A DNA stretch of 64,000 nt from Thaumasiovibrio sp047250365. GTDB taxonomy: Bacteria; Pseudomonadota; Gammaproteobacteria; Enterobacterales; Vibrionaceae. Every line of letters begins with the position of its first letter. Position 1 is the first letter of the stretch. The position numbers were made by a program, and so were the translations under genes. The notes below the pieces were generated by a model that did not search any database, was not told the origin of the DNA, and was given only the letters and a program-made list of their open reading frames with translations. Below are positions 53,937 through 61,910 of the stretch, in pieces. The DNA lies in NCBI RefSeq assembly GCF_047250365.1, contig NZ_JBLBVL010000001.1:558001-622000 (forward strand), read 5' to 3'.

Positions 53937-55244
53937 TTAGCGGATTTGTAAGATGTTCTGTTGCAACTGGTTACCAACATCCAATGCACGTGAGTTGGCT
54001 TGGAAATTACGTTGTGCTGTTATTAAGTCCACCAGCTCTTGAGTCATATCAATGTTAGACTGCTCCAGCGTCCCGCTCTTAATTGTGCCAAATGCACCAA
54101 TACCCGCCTCACCGAAGATCAATGCCCCTGAATCTTGACTGGTTTGCCACTGAGTACCGCCAGCTTGAGCTAACCCTTGCTCATTAGGCACGCGTCCCAT
54201 CGCTACACGTCCTAACGTGACATTTTCACCATTACTATAGGTGGCAACGATGCTGCCTTTCGGATCGATATCCACTTTTGACAAGAAGCCCGTTGTCGCC
54301 CCGTTTTCATTAAAACGGCGGATCTCGAATGGTGCAGCGTACTGGGTCGGCTCATCATAATTCATACTGATTTTCTGCGCGCCATCAGCACCATTGAGCG
54401 CCAAGTTTGCACCATTTGGCCCTAACTCTTCAGAAATAACCGGGTTTCCACCGTTTACCACGGCAATTGAACCATCAGAGTTAAACTCCAACGTAGAGCC
54501 AGTGTGGCCTGTTAACGTCGATGATTGACCATTCTCAATGCGCAGCGGTTTCTCCCCTTCCGCATCGGTCATGGTGTAGTACACCGACCATTTATTTTCG
54601 GCTGACGCATCCTTAACATAATAGGTGGTCATCTTATAAGGTTGACCCAGTGAGTCGTACACCGATACCGACGTTGATTTATTGAAGGTTTCAGGATCGT
54701 TAAAATTGAATTGTGACACATCTTTACCTGCCTCATTAGCCGGTAAGTTAACCCCAATCGTTACATCGGTAGACGGACGCGGTTGACCATAACGATCGGG
54801 TACGTTTAATGCCTTTGGCTCATACGAAACCACTTGATCCGTGGCTTGATCAACATCGTAACCCAGAAGGTATTGTCCTTCTGAGTTCACCATGTAGTTA
54901 TCTCTATTTAAATGAAAAGCACCATTTCGGGTGAGACTGTGCTCGTTCGGCTGCAAATTGTTACCCGCCACCGCAAAAAATCCTGTGCCTGAAATACGCA
55001 TGTCTAACGGGTTATTGGTGTAGATGCTCGCCCCTTCATGGAACTGCTGCGCAACCGTAGAGGTTTGAACCCCTTGTCCATTGGTCGTTTTTGCATTCGA
55101 AAAAATCGACCCTGAATAGACATCGGCAAATTCAGCACGTGACTGCTTGAAACCAAAAGTGTTGGCGTTAGCAATGTTGTTACTGGTCGTATTCAAGCTT
55201 TTTTGAGCCGCTCCCAGGCCGCTCAGTGCGATATTTGATCCCAT
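53937..55244 (-). CDS. flgE: Flagellar hook protein FlgE
   Basis: A 435-residue hook subunit. ALSGLGAAQKSLNTTSNNIAN marks the start, TFGFKQSRAEF the following loop, and NIDMTQELVDLITAQRNFQANSRA the end. The length agrees with Vibrio FlgE. It starts 12 bases after flgD. Confidence 0.96.
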   Translation of the reverse strand: MGSNIALSGLGAAQKSLNTTSNNIANANTFGFKQSRAEFADVYSGSIFSNAKTTNGQGVQTSTVAQQFHEGASIYTNNPLDMRISGTGFFAVAGNNLQPNEHSLTRNGAFHLNRDNYMVNSEGQYLLGYDVDQATDQVVSYEPKALNVPDRYGQPRPSTDVTIGVNLPANEAGKDVSQFNFNDPETFNKSTSVSVYDSLGQPYKMTTYYVKDASAENKWSVYYTMTDAEGEKPLRIENGQSSTLTGHTGSTLEFNSDGSIAVVNGGNPVISEELGPNGANLALNGADGAQKISMNYDEPTQYAAPFEIRRFNENGATTGFLSKVDIDPKGSIVATYSNGENVTLGRVAMGRVPNEQGLAQAGGTQWQTSQDSGALIFGEAGIGAFGTIKSGTLEQSNIDMTQELVDLITAQRNFQANSRALDVGNQLQQNILQIR

Positions 55245-55256
55245 AACTATTCTCCT

Positions 55257-55973
55257 TTAAACCTTGCCCACTTCCAGTACTTCCGCTAATCGGAACGGTG
55301 CATCAAAACCCGCCAAATTCAGCATTACATTTCCATCGCCCTGCCCAAGCAGAACACTATTCACATTTGCATAGGTAGAGACTTCAAACGCCTGGCTTTC
55401 ACCATTCATCATCCCTGACGCTCTCACAACATAGCGACCAGGCGGCAACGGATTGCCTTGCTGATCTTGGCCATTCCACTCAATACGGTGCTCCCCACCC
55501 GGTTTGGCGCCAATATTTAAGGTGTCAATCAGCTGTCCTTGTTCGTTTTCAATGTTCACGACGAGGTTATCCAGTGCTTGAGGCAGTTTAACCACAGCCG
55601 CTATACCCGCCTCGGCGCTCTGCTTTACCGCAGTGCTATTGGGAACCAGTACATCTCGGCCCACCAGCGTCGATGCTTGCAATGCCTGATTGGAGGTCAT
55701 GGCAGAATTCAAGCTCGTAAACTGTTCATTCATCTGGTTTATGCCATCAACTGTCGCAAAAGAGGCCATTTGCGCAATCATTTGGTCATTCTCAACCGGT
55801 TTAAACGGATCTTGCTGTGCCAGCTGCTTGGTTAGCAACGATAAAAAGTCTTCCTGCTTTAGCTCATTGGTTGCCTGGGCTTGCTGCTTTTCTTGCAACT
55901 GCTGCTCTTGTAGCCCTTTCAGCTGGTCCATGTAGGATAAGCTAGAAGCGCCCGGTCCATTGATATTAGCCAT
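55257..55973 (-). CDS. flgD: Hook-cap and assembly protein FlgD
   Basis: A 238-residue protein. The N-terminal section with QEDFLSLLTKQLAQQDPFKP and MIAQMASFATVDGINQMN is the FlgD signature, followed by a FlgD Ig-like and Tudor-like part (residues about 110-225). It caps the growing hook. It starts 16 bases after flgC. Residues 20-45 are rich in Gln. Confidence 0.95.
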   Translation of the reverse strand: MANINGPGASSLSYMDQLKGLQEQQLQEKQQAQATNELKQEDFLSLLTKQLAQQDPFKPVENDQMIAQMASFATVDGINQMNEQFTSLNSAMTSNQALQASTLVGRDVLVPNSTAVKQSAEAGIAAVVKLPQALDNLVVNIENEQGQLIDTLNIGAKPGGEHRIEWNGQDQQGNPLPPGRYVVRASGMMNGESQAFEVSTYANVNSVLLGQGDGNVMLNLAGFDAPFRLAEVLEVGKV

Positions 55974-55989
55974 GGCGGTTATTCCTCAC

Positions 55990-56406
55990 TTATTTACCCA
56001 TATTCAACGTCTGCTGCAGCATCTGCTTGCTGGCATCAGCGATTTGTACATTGGTTTGGTATGAACGAGAGGCAGAAATCATATTTGCCATCTCTTCCAT
56101 CACATTGACGTTTGGCTTAAAGATGTAACCTTCTTCGTTCGCCAACGGATGATCAGGATTGTATTCTGCTCGCAACGGTTTTTGGCTTTCAACAATGCCT
56201 AGTACTTGTACTGGCACTGACTCACCTCGTTGTGATGATGCGGTTTTTAGCTCGGCCGCAAAGACAGGCTGACGAGAGCGATAAGTCTCTTGGGCACTAC
56301 TACTAACACTATTCGCATTGGCTAAGTTGCTCGATGTCGTATTTAAGCGTACCGCCTCTGCACTCATTGCCGATCCGCTAACATTAAAAATGTTGAATAG
56401 GCTCAT
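55990..56406 (-). CDS. flgC: Proximal rod protein FlgC
   Basis: A 138-residue rod protein (FNVSGSAMSAEAVRLNTTSSNLAN at the start; VNVMEEMANMISASRSYQTN at the end). It starts 3 bases after flgB and is of normal length. Confidence 0.96.
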   Translation of the reverse strand: MSLFNIFNVSGSAMSAEAVRLNTTSSNLANANSVSSSAQETYRSRQPVFAAELKTASSQRGESVPVQVLGIVESQKPLRAEYNPDHPLANEEGYIFKPNVNVMEEMANMISASRSYQTNVQIADASKQMLQQTLNMGK

Positions 56407-56409
56407 TGA

Positions 56410-56805
56410 TTACTGCCCCTTTATCGCTTTGGTCATCGTCTGAAATTTGCTACCAAGAAAGTCGAGTGACGCTTGATACTCAAGGGCATTCTGCATAAAC
56501 AGATTTCGCTCAACTTGTGCATCTACCGTGTTGCCATCTCCCGTATCCGGCTGATTAGGCACACGAAACTTTTGATCGCCGCTACGTTTAGAAGTGGCAA
56601 CGATATGCCGCTCATGGGTGCGGTTTAGCCCCATGCTGGTTCCAGAGGTTGCCGCACTAAGTGCTTGCTTAAAGTCGATATCTTTCGCTTTATAGCCGGG
56701 TGTATTTGCATTTGCCAAGTTACTGGCCAGTGTTTCTGCCCGCTTGGCGCGCACACCCACTGTGTGTTGGTGAACACCTAATGCTTTGTCAAAAGATATG
56801 GCCAT
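56410..56805 (-). CDS. flgB: Proximal rod protein FlgB
   Basis: A 131-residue rod protein (MAISFDKALGVHQHTV; NLANANTPGYKAKDIDF). The ATG at 56805 follows AGGAGG by 6 bases; a longer frame from 56826 is not supported. It is the first gene of flgBCDE and follows a perfect sigma-54 promoter. Confidence 0.95.
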   Translation of the reverse strand: MAISFDKALGVHQHTVGVRAKRAETLASNLANANTPGYKAKDIDFKQALSAATSGTSMGLNRTHERHIVATSKRSGDQKFRVPNQPDTGDGNTVDAQVERNLFMQNALEYQASLDFLGSKFQTMTKAIKGQ

Positions 56806-56837
56806 TCTCTGCCTCCTAAACGTCAATACGAATAAGA

Positions 56838-56853
56838 TGCAAAGAAAGTGCCA
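56838..56853 (-). promoter_or_regulatory. Perfect sigma-54 promoter for flgBCDE
   Basis: On the minus strand TGGCAC-N5-TTGCA, a full match to consensus, 33 bases before the flgB ATG. FlrC-dependent class III in Vibrio cholerae. Confidence 0.93.
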
Positions 56854-56897
56854 ACTATGATTTTCTAAAAGGAGGGAGGTTTATTTTAAACTAGCCA

Positions 56898-57728
56898 TTA
56901 GCGCAGACGATAAATAATACCTGGGTTACAACGCACCATTTCAAACTTATCCGTTAACCCGGTTAGTGATTCTGATGCGCCAAGAATTAGGTATCCACCG
57001 GGGTTCAAACACGCCGCCATTTGATTAAGTATTTGCGCTTTCAGCTCTGGAGAAAAATAGATCAGAACATTGCGACAAAAAATGACATCGAAGCGCCCCA
57101 GCAAGCCATAGCTTTCCAGCAAGTTTAAATGGCGGAAGTTAACCATACGCCGCACGTTATCCATTACACGCATTTTGCCATCGCCGACATCTTCAAAAAA
57201 GCGCCGTTTGCGCTCATCTGACAAACCCCGCCCAAGTGATAAACGATCGTAGACAGCATGCTTGCAATTTTCGAGCATGGACATCGAGATGTCAGTGGCG
57301 GTAATTTGGGTGCCAAACGTCAGCAACCCAGGACGCTTGGCTTGCGTTTCCAAGATGGTCATCGCAATCGAATAGGGCTCTTGTCCCGACGAACTAGCAG
57401 CAGACCAAATTTTCAGGGGCCGCCGCTTTTCTGCCAGTGCTGGCAGCAATTGTTCAGATAAAACGGTATACGGGTAGTTGTCACGAAACCACAACGTCTC
57501 ATTGGTCGTCATCGCGTCAATCACCGCGATTTTTAACTCACGGTTATAACCTTTGATGGCCATTCTAAGTAATACAGACAGTGATTCAGCGGCAAAACGC
57601 GTCATTAACGGGCTGAGTCGACTTCTAACTAAGTATTGCTTACTGTCGCCTAAGACAATGCCGCATTGTGATTCGAGGAATCGACTAAATTCTCGATAAT
57701 CCTGTTCGCTAATTGTTATCGCTGTCAT
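56898..57728 (-). CDS. cheR: Chemotaxis receptor methyltransferase CheR
   Basis: A 276-residue enzyme. The small N-terminal helical domain covers 1-80. The SAM-binding domain has IWSAASSSGQEPYS and, further on, FDVIFCRNVLIYF. It methylates receptor glutamates for adaptation. It follows cheV by 10 bases. No terminator is visible in the 92 bases before flgB. Confidence 0.96.
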   Translation of the reverse strand: MTAITISEQDYREFSRFLESQCGIVLGDSKQYLVRSRLSPLMTRFAAESLSVLLRMAIKGYNRELKIAVIDAMTTNETLWFRDNYPYTVLSEQLLPALAEKRRPLKIWSAASSSGQEPYSIAMTILETQAKRPGLLTFGTQITATDISMSMLENCKHAVYDRLSLGRGLSDERKRRFFEDVGDGKMRVMDNVRRMVNFRHLNLLESYGLLGRFDVIFCRNVLIYFSPELKAQILNQMAACLNPGGYLILGASESLTGLTDKFEMVRCNPGIIYRLR

Positions 57729-57738
57729 TAACTATCTA

Positions 57739-58665
57739 CTACTTTTGGCACTCTGCGAGGACTGCTGCCCCTAGCTCGTCAGGGTTAAATTTCGGTATAA
57801 AAGCATTTGCACCAACGCGTTCTACCATGGCTTGGTTAAACACACCACTGAGTGATGTGTGCAATATAACATGAAGATCTTTTAATGCCGGATTATCTCG
57901 AATTTCAGCGGTTAATGTATACCCATCCATTTCTGGCATTTCAATATCAGAAATCACCAATGCGAGCTGATCATAAATGCTGCCTTGCTCAGCCATCGAT
58001 TTAAGCAGGGTAATGGCTTCTTTGCCATCTTTAACCAGAATCGCTTCATAGCCAATGGCAGCCACCGCACGTTGAACCTGTTTGCGTGCCACAGAAGAGT
58101 CATCCGCTACCAGTAGACGCTTAACCACAGGGTGCGTTGATTGAGCTTGGTTTGCATCTTCAATCAACTGTTCTGACACCTCAACTTTTGACGGTGAGAT
58201 TTCATCAAGGATTTTTTCAACATCAAGGATCTCAACCAGCTTGCCTTCAATTTCTGTAACAGCAGTAAGATAACTGCCGGTTCCTGTCCCTTTTGGGGGC
58301 GGCAAAATAGCTTCCCAGTTCATGTTGACGATACGTTCAACAGACGACACTAAGAATGCCTGCACCGTGCGGTTAAACTCAGAGATAATCACAAAGGCAT
58401 TGCCAGTATCTTCAACTGGTCGCCCGCCCGTCGCTAAGCTCATATCAATGACGGACAAAGTTTGACCACGAACATGAGCGATACCTTTAACCAAAGGGTG
58501 TAAACCCGGCATCGCAGTCAGACGTGGGCACGGTAGCACCTCTCTCACTTTGAAGACGTTAATGCCATAGGTCTGGCGACGGTTGAGTTTAAACGTCAAC
58601 AACTCCAATCGGTTTTGCCCCACTAGTTGGGTGCGCTGATTAACCGAATCTAGAATACCCGTCAT
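57739..58665 (-). CDS. cheV: Chemotaxis coupling/receiver protein CheV
   Basis: A 308-residue protein with a CheW domain (about 20-165) and a receiver domain (about 185-305) with VISDIEMPEMDG as the phospho-site. It couples receptors to CheA and may serve as a phosphate sink. It is the first gene of cheVR, transcribed away from flgA; a sigma-70 type promoter is visible upstream. Confidence 0.95.
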   Translation of the reverse strand: MTGILDSVNQRTQLVGQNRLELLTFKLNRRQTYGINVFKVREVLPCPRLTAMPGLHPLVKGIAHVRGQTLSVIDMSLATGGRPVEDTGNAFVIISEFNRTVQAFLVSSVERIVNMNWEAILPPPKGTGTGSYLTAVTEIEGKLVEILDVEKILDEISPSKVEVSEQLIEDANQAQSTHPVVKRLLVADDSSVARKQVQRAVAAIGYEAILVKDGKEAITLLKSMAEQGSIYDQLALVISDIEMPEMDGYTLTAEIRDNPALKDLHVILHTSLSGVFNQAMVERVGANAFIPKFNPDELGAAVLAECQK

Positions 58666-58698
58666 AAGGGAAACTCCATGTTATTTCGAATATACACG

Positions 58699-58727
58699 AC
58701 TAAACAAAATCAGGAATTCGATGTCAA
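58699..58727 (-). promoter_or_regulatory. Sigma-70 type promoter for cheVR
   Basis: On the minus strand TTGACA, 17 bases, TTTAGT, 34 bases before cheV. An inverted repeat GGAATT-N8-AATTCC (58713-58732) overlaps the -35 element and could be an operator. Confidence 0.6.
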
Positions 58728-58793
58728 ATTCCTTTAGTATGCCCTGTAATCCAATGATTTAATATCAGTATGTTTGACTTAGGTGTTAACAAA

Positions 58794-59504
58794 GTGACAA
58801 AACAGCCAATAACTTACCGCGTCTTATTCACATTTGTGTTATTGCTTATTTTTCCTGTATTTCATAGTTATGCAACGACGACAGATGCCATCTTTGATCA
58901 GGTTCGACAAGCCGCAGAAAACGAAGTTAAGGCTCAGCTCACTGCACCTCAATACGGCACTCTAAAAGTCACAGCGGCTAATTTAGACACAAGATTAAGA
59001 ATCAGTCATTGCCCAACCCCATTTACTACTGCCATTCCGGGTAAACAAAACCTCAGTCACAACGTGAATGTTCTGGTGTCCTGCGAAGAGACCAACTGGC
59101 AGGTGTATGTGCCAGTACGCATTCAAATTGAAGAATCACTTCTCATTGCCACCAAGCCATTAGCCCGTGGCGAAGTAATCACCCTTAATGATTTACAGCT
59201 AACCCAACGCGAACGACGCTTTCAGCGCGGCATTGCCTACCGCGATCCGGATCAAGTTGTCGGCGCAAAGGTAAGGCGTGGCATAAATGCGGGTGACTTA
59301 ATTCAAGGCAACGATATTTGCCTCGTGTGCCGCAATGACAGTGTTAAAATCATTGCGGCGGGAGGGGGGCTCAATATTATTACCCCCGGCAAAGCGATGG
59401 GCGATGGCCTGATGGGGGAGCAAGTTAAGGTCCAAAATGAGAAGTCACGGCGAATAATTGATGCTAGAATAACCGGTGTTGGTGAAGTCAGCGTAAATTT
59501 TTAA
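58794..59504 (+). CDS. flgA: P-ring assembly chaperone FlgA
   Basis: A 236-residue periplasmic protein. A signal peptide ends near YA, and the C-terminal SAF-type domain (about 110-230) includes KPLARGEVITLNDL and RRGINAGDLIQ. GTG at 58794 is chosen since TTAGGTG lies before it and the N-terminus is then a normal signal peptide; an ATG at 58770 would put acidic residues in front. It is divergent from cheV. Confidence 0.9.
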   Translation: MTKQPITYRVLFTFVLLLIFPVFHSYATTTDAIFDQVRQAAENEVKAQLTAPQYGTLKVTAANLDTRLRISHCPTPFTTAIPGKQNLSHNVNVLVSCEETNWQVYVPVRIQIEESLLIATKPLARGEVITLNDLQLTQRERRFQRGIAYRDPDQVVGAKVRRGINAGDLIQGNDICLVCRNDSVKIIAAGGGLNIITPGKAMGDGLMGEQVKVQNEKSRRIIDARITGVGEVSVNF

Positions 59505-59512
59505 TTTAATAT

Positions 59513-59539
59513 TAAAGCTTATCGCACATATGCCGATAA
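59513..59539 (+). promoter_or_regulatory. Near-perfect sigma-28 promoter for flgMN
   Basis: TAAAGCTT, 11 bases, GCCGATAA; one mismatch from the TAAAGTTT-N11-GCCGATAA consensus. It lies 34 bases before the flgM ATG. Confidence 0.95.
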
Positions 59540-59573
59540 GAAAGCAGATTCTAAATTTATTAAGGTGATTACA

Positions 59574-59882
59574 ATGACTGGCATTGATCATCTACGTGGT
59601 GGCCAGCCCCTTTCCACACAACGTAGCTCACAGCACAAAGCCCCTGCGTCAGGTACACATACGCAGCACAGCACCTCTGCACGTCAAGGCGATGCCGTTT
59701 CTCTCAGTGAGCAAGGCCGCAATGTCGGGCAACTGCATCAACAGTTAGCCGCAGAGCCTAGTTTCGACAGTGCTAAAGTCGCCGCAATAAAAGAAGCGAT
59801 TGCCAATGGTGCCTATGCTATTGATGCAGAAAAGTTAGCCGATAACCTCATCAAGTTTGAAGATGAGCTTCGTGGCTTATAA
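59574..59882 (+). CDS. flgM: Anti-sigma-28 factor FlgM
   Basis: A 102-residue protein. The N-terminal half is polar and disordered (Gln, Ser, His rich) and the C-terminal half (about 45-100; VAAIKEAIANGAYAIDAEKLADNLI) is the FliA-binding FlgM domain. It holds FliA inactive until exported through the hook or, in Vibrio, the sheathed flagellum. The ATG at 59574 follows AAGG; a GTG three codons earlier is not supported. Its own sigma-28 promoter makes a feedback loop. Confidence 0.94.
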   Translation: MTGIDHLRGGQPLSTQRSSQHKAPASGTHTQHSTSARQGDAVSLSEQGRNVGQLHQQLAAEPSFDSAKVAAIKEAIANGAYAIDAEKLADNLIKFEDELRGL

Positions 59883-59894
59883 CGGAACATCACT

Positions 59895-60317
59895 ATGCAA
59901 CTGATATCGCTTCTTGAACAACAACATCAATTGCTAATCGACTTCTCGCGCATATTGGATGCAGAAAAAAGCGCGATTGCCACGCGGCAATCGTCTAACA
60001 TTGAACAGCTAGCCCAACAGAAGCAAGCTAAATTGCACCAAATTCAGCAGCAAGATGCCATTATCGGCCGCCACCCTGAGCGGCAACAACTCAACACTGA
60101 TCCCGCTTTAGTCGACAAAGTAAAAACCCTGCAACACCTCTTACAACAGTGCCATGCAGGCAACGAAGTGAATGGCGACGCTTTGCAACGTGCCCAACTC
60201 AGTTACCATAAGCTGAACAACTTGTTTTTGCAGGCGCGTGGCAAAAGCCAAATGGGCTATAACAGTGAAGGAGCGGCAACCAATATCCGCTCGCTAGGCA
60301 CAAACATTAAAGCGTAA
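59895..60317 (+). CDS. flgN: FlgK/FlgL export chaperone FlgN
   Basis: A 140-residue helical, Gln-rich protein 12 bases after flgM. LISLLEQQHQLLIDFSRILDAEKSAI and the C-terminal Y-N-x-E-G pattern fit the FlgN family. It keeps the hook-filament junction proteins ready for export. Confidence 0.92.
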   Translation: MQLISLLEQQHQLLIDFSRILDAEKSAIATRQSSNIEQLAQQKQAKLHQIQQQDAIIGRHPERQQLNTDPALVDKVKTLQHLLQQCHAGNEVNGDALQRAQLSYHKLNNLFLQARGKSQMGYNSEGAATNIRSLGTNIKA

Positions 60318-60367
60318 CCCATTTTAACACTCCCCTATCGCTCATTTACCACGATATCAAATCGTAT

Positions 60368-60490
60368 ATGTCGACACACTCGACATTCTCATTCACTAAC
60401 CGCTGTACCATGGGAGGCTTATTTGACTTTGACGCCATCGACGTTAACGAGCAAGAGATCATTAAAATGTTAGATCGCGCCTATACATAA
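60368..60490 (+). CDS. Short unassigned frame after flgN (40 codons)
   Basis: A 40-residue frame lies between flgN and the terminator at 60540. Its C-terminal part (GGLFDFDAIDVNEQEIIKML) looks like real protein, with regular helix-like spacing, but no clear Shine-Dalgarno stands before either the ATG at 60368 or that at 60410. It could be a small peptide gene, a remnant of a longer gene, or chance. I do not recognise a family. Confidence 0.25.
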   Translation: MSTHSTFSFTNRCTMGGLFDFDAIDVNEQEIIKMLDRAYT

Positions 60491-60539
60491 CGGACACCGA
60501 CAAATAACGGATACCAACCTAGAAAGAAACCAGATAGCA

Positions 60540-60568
60540 AAAAGCCAGCGTAACACTCGCTGGCTTTT
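60540..60568. terminator. Bidirectional terminator between flgMN and flgOP
   Basis: An 11-base perfect stem AAAAGCCAGCG / CGCTGGCTTTT with a seven-base loop, A-rich on the left and T-rich on the right. It serves flgN (plus) and flgP (minus). Confidence 0.92.
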
Positions 60569-60623
60569 CAATTATTAGCTCACCACGTCTAACGCTTATG
60601 CGTGGTTCTAGCCTGCTGTAACG

Positions 60624-61055
60624 TTAGAATAAGGTCACATCATTTTGCGGTACATGGTAAACATCTACATTGCCTTTTAAGCGCTCCATCAACTTCAGAT
60701 CGAGCGTCATCTCGGTAACATAACTGTCCCCTACTGGGTAACTTCTCTCGACTTTTGCGCCACGTATAATACCATCGACACGGCTGTCTGTTACTTCTGT
60801 TCCCAGCTGCTGGTCGACCATATCTGCAGAGGCACTGATCCTTAGGCCATACACTTGCTCAGTGAGTTCTCGGTACGCATCCAACTTCGATGCCCGCATG
60901 GCACGAATGCGCTTTTCTTCATCGTTGGTGCCTTGCTGCTCGCTAATAGATGCATAACCGACAGCACTTATCACATCATCACTGCGAATCTCGGCCAATG
61001 GCTGGCAACCCGTTAACAACATTACGACCCACAGCCAAACTGCTCTCAGGCTCAT
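60624..61055 (-). CDS. flgP: Flagellar outer-membrane lipoprotein FlgP
   Basis: A 143-residue lipoprotein with lipobox LLTGC (Cys17) and an LPP20-like domain (KLDAYRELTEQVYGLRIS; VTEMTLDL). In Vibrio, FlgP with FlgO and FlgT forms or stabilises outer rings around the LP ring and is needed for motility. The ATG at 61055 follows AGGAG by 6 bases. It starts 9 bases after flgO. Confidence 0.92.
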   Translation of the reverse strand: MSLRAVWLWVVMLLTGCQPLAEIRSDDVISAVGYASISEQQGTNDEEKRIRAMRASKLDAYRELTEQVYGLRISASADMVDQQLGTEVTDSRVDGIIRGAKVERSYPVGDSYVTEMTLDLKLMERLKGNVDVYHVPQNDVTLF

Positions 61056-61064
61056 CAATTACTC

Positions 61065-61712
61065 CTAAGGTTTTAAAATTACATTTTCTCGATTATGCAA
61101 TGACACATCGTCGCGAATAATGGTGCCATTCTCTAAGCGCACTTTATTGACGTTATCGATATCACGCCCAATTCTATCTGCAGGCAAGAAGCCTTGTGCC
61201 GAGGCGATAACAACGCGTGAACGCATACCGATCACGCGCGCATTGACCAACACGCCGCCACCTTGGCGTAACATGGTTCCAGTTAACACATAATCAACCA
61301 GCTGTTCACCGGCCAAATCTTCCCAATTACGACTGATGGTAAAGTCCCCTTCATCCGTAACCCGTATTGCCCCCGTGGCTTTATAGTCCACCACGGTATA
61401 GCCACGCTGCTGCATCTGATACATGAAAGCTTCCGATAAGCTATTACCTAACCAGTTGGTCTCATCCATGTCTTGCAGATCAACAAAAGAGGTGACCGCT
61501 AGCGGTGTGCGCGCAGTGAGATAATGGTTTGATTCAATTAACTGTTCAGCCAACCCTTCAATAAAGAAGTCCAGTGTATGGCGCGGTGTTTGAGCCAACA
61601 TAAAGCCACTGCCAGAATAGGGTTCCTTTCCATTATATATCGGCGCATAACTGCATGCCGCGCTCAACAGCGGCAACAACAAGATACCTAGTCGGTATTG
61701 CCAGTTTTTCAT
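61065..61712 (-). CDS. flgO: Flagellar outer-membrane lipoprotein FlgO
   Basis: A 215-residue lipoprotein with lipobox LSAAC (Cys20). The FlgO domain (about 40-200) includes TPLAVTSFVDLQDMDETNWLG and RMSR-like strands. It is needed for outer-membrane flagellar rings in Vibrio. It is the first gene of flgOP and divergent from flgT. Confidence 0.92.
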   Translation of the reverse strand: MKNWQYRLGILLLPLLSAACSYAPIYNGKEPYSGSGFMLAQTPRHTLDFFIEGLAEQLIESNHYLTARTPLAVTSFVDLQDMDETNWLGNSLSEAFMYQMQQRGYTVVDYKATGAIRVTDEGDFTISRNWEDLAGEQLVDYVLTGTMLRQGGGVLVNARVIGMRSRVVIASAQGFLPADRIGRDIDNVNKVRLENGTIIRDDVSLHNRENVILKP

Positions 61713-61781
61713 AGTACAACTCCAAAGCTCATTCGGTCTTCCTGCACAGTGAAATAGGGATGCTGTAGAATGCGTTGATTA

Positions 61782-61797
61782 TCAGGTATAGTCCTTG
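61782..61797 (+). promoter_or_regulatory. Sigma-54 type site upstream of flgT
   Basis: AGGTAT-N5-TTGCA with GG and GC 10 bases apart, 113 bases before the flgT ATG. The -12 part is perfect, the -24 part weak. Confidence 0.45.
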
Positions 61798-61880
61798 CAT
61801 AACCTTATCGATTTACCGCACCTTATTGTCAAAATGTTGCCGTCAGCAAAACTCGCGGGATCCAACATCTACGGTGTAGA

Positions 61881-61896
61881 AGCAATTTTCGTACCG
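61881..61896 (-). promoter_or_regulatory. Sigma-54 type site upstream of flgOP
   Basis: On the minus strand CGGTAC-N5-TTGCT with GG and GC 10 bases apart, 168 bases before flgO. In Vibrio cholerae flgOP is FlrC-dependent, which supports a sigma-54 promoter somewhere in this gap. Confidence 0.45.
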
Positions 61897-61910
61897 CATA
61901 TGGAAGTTAT

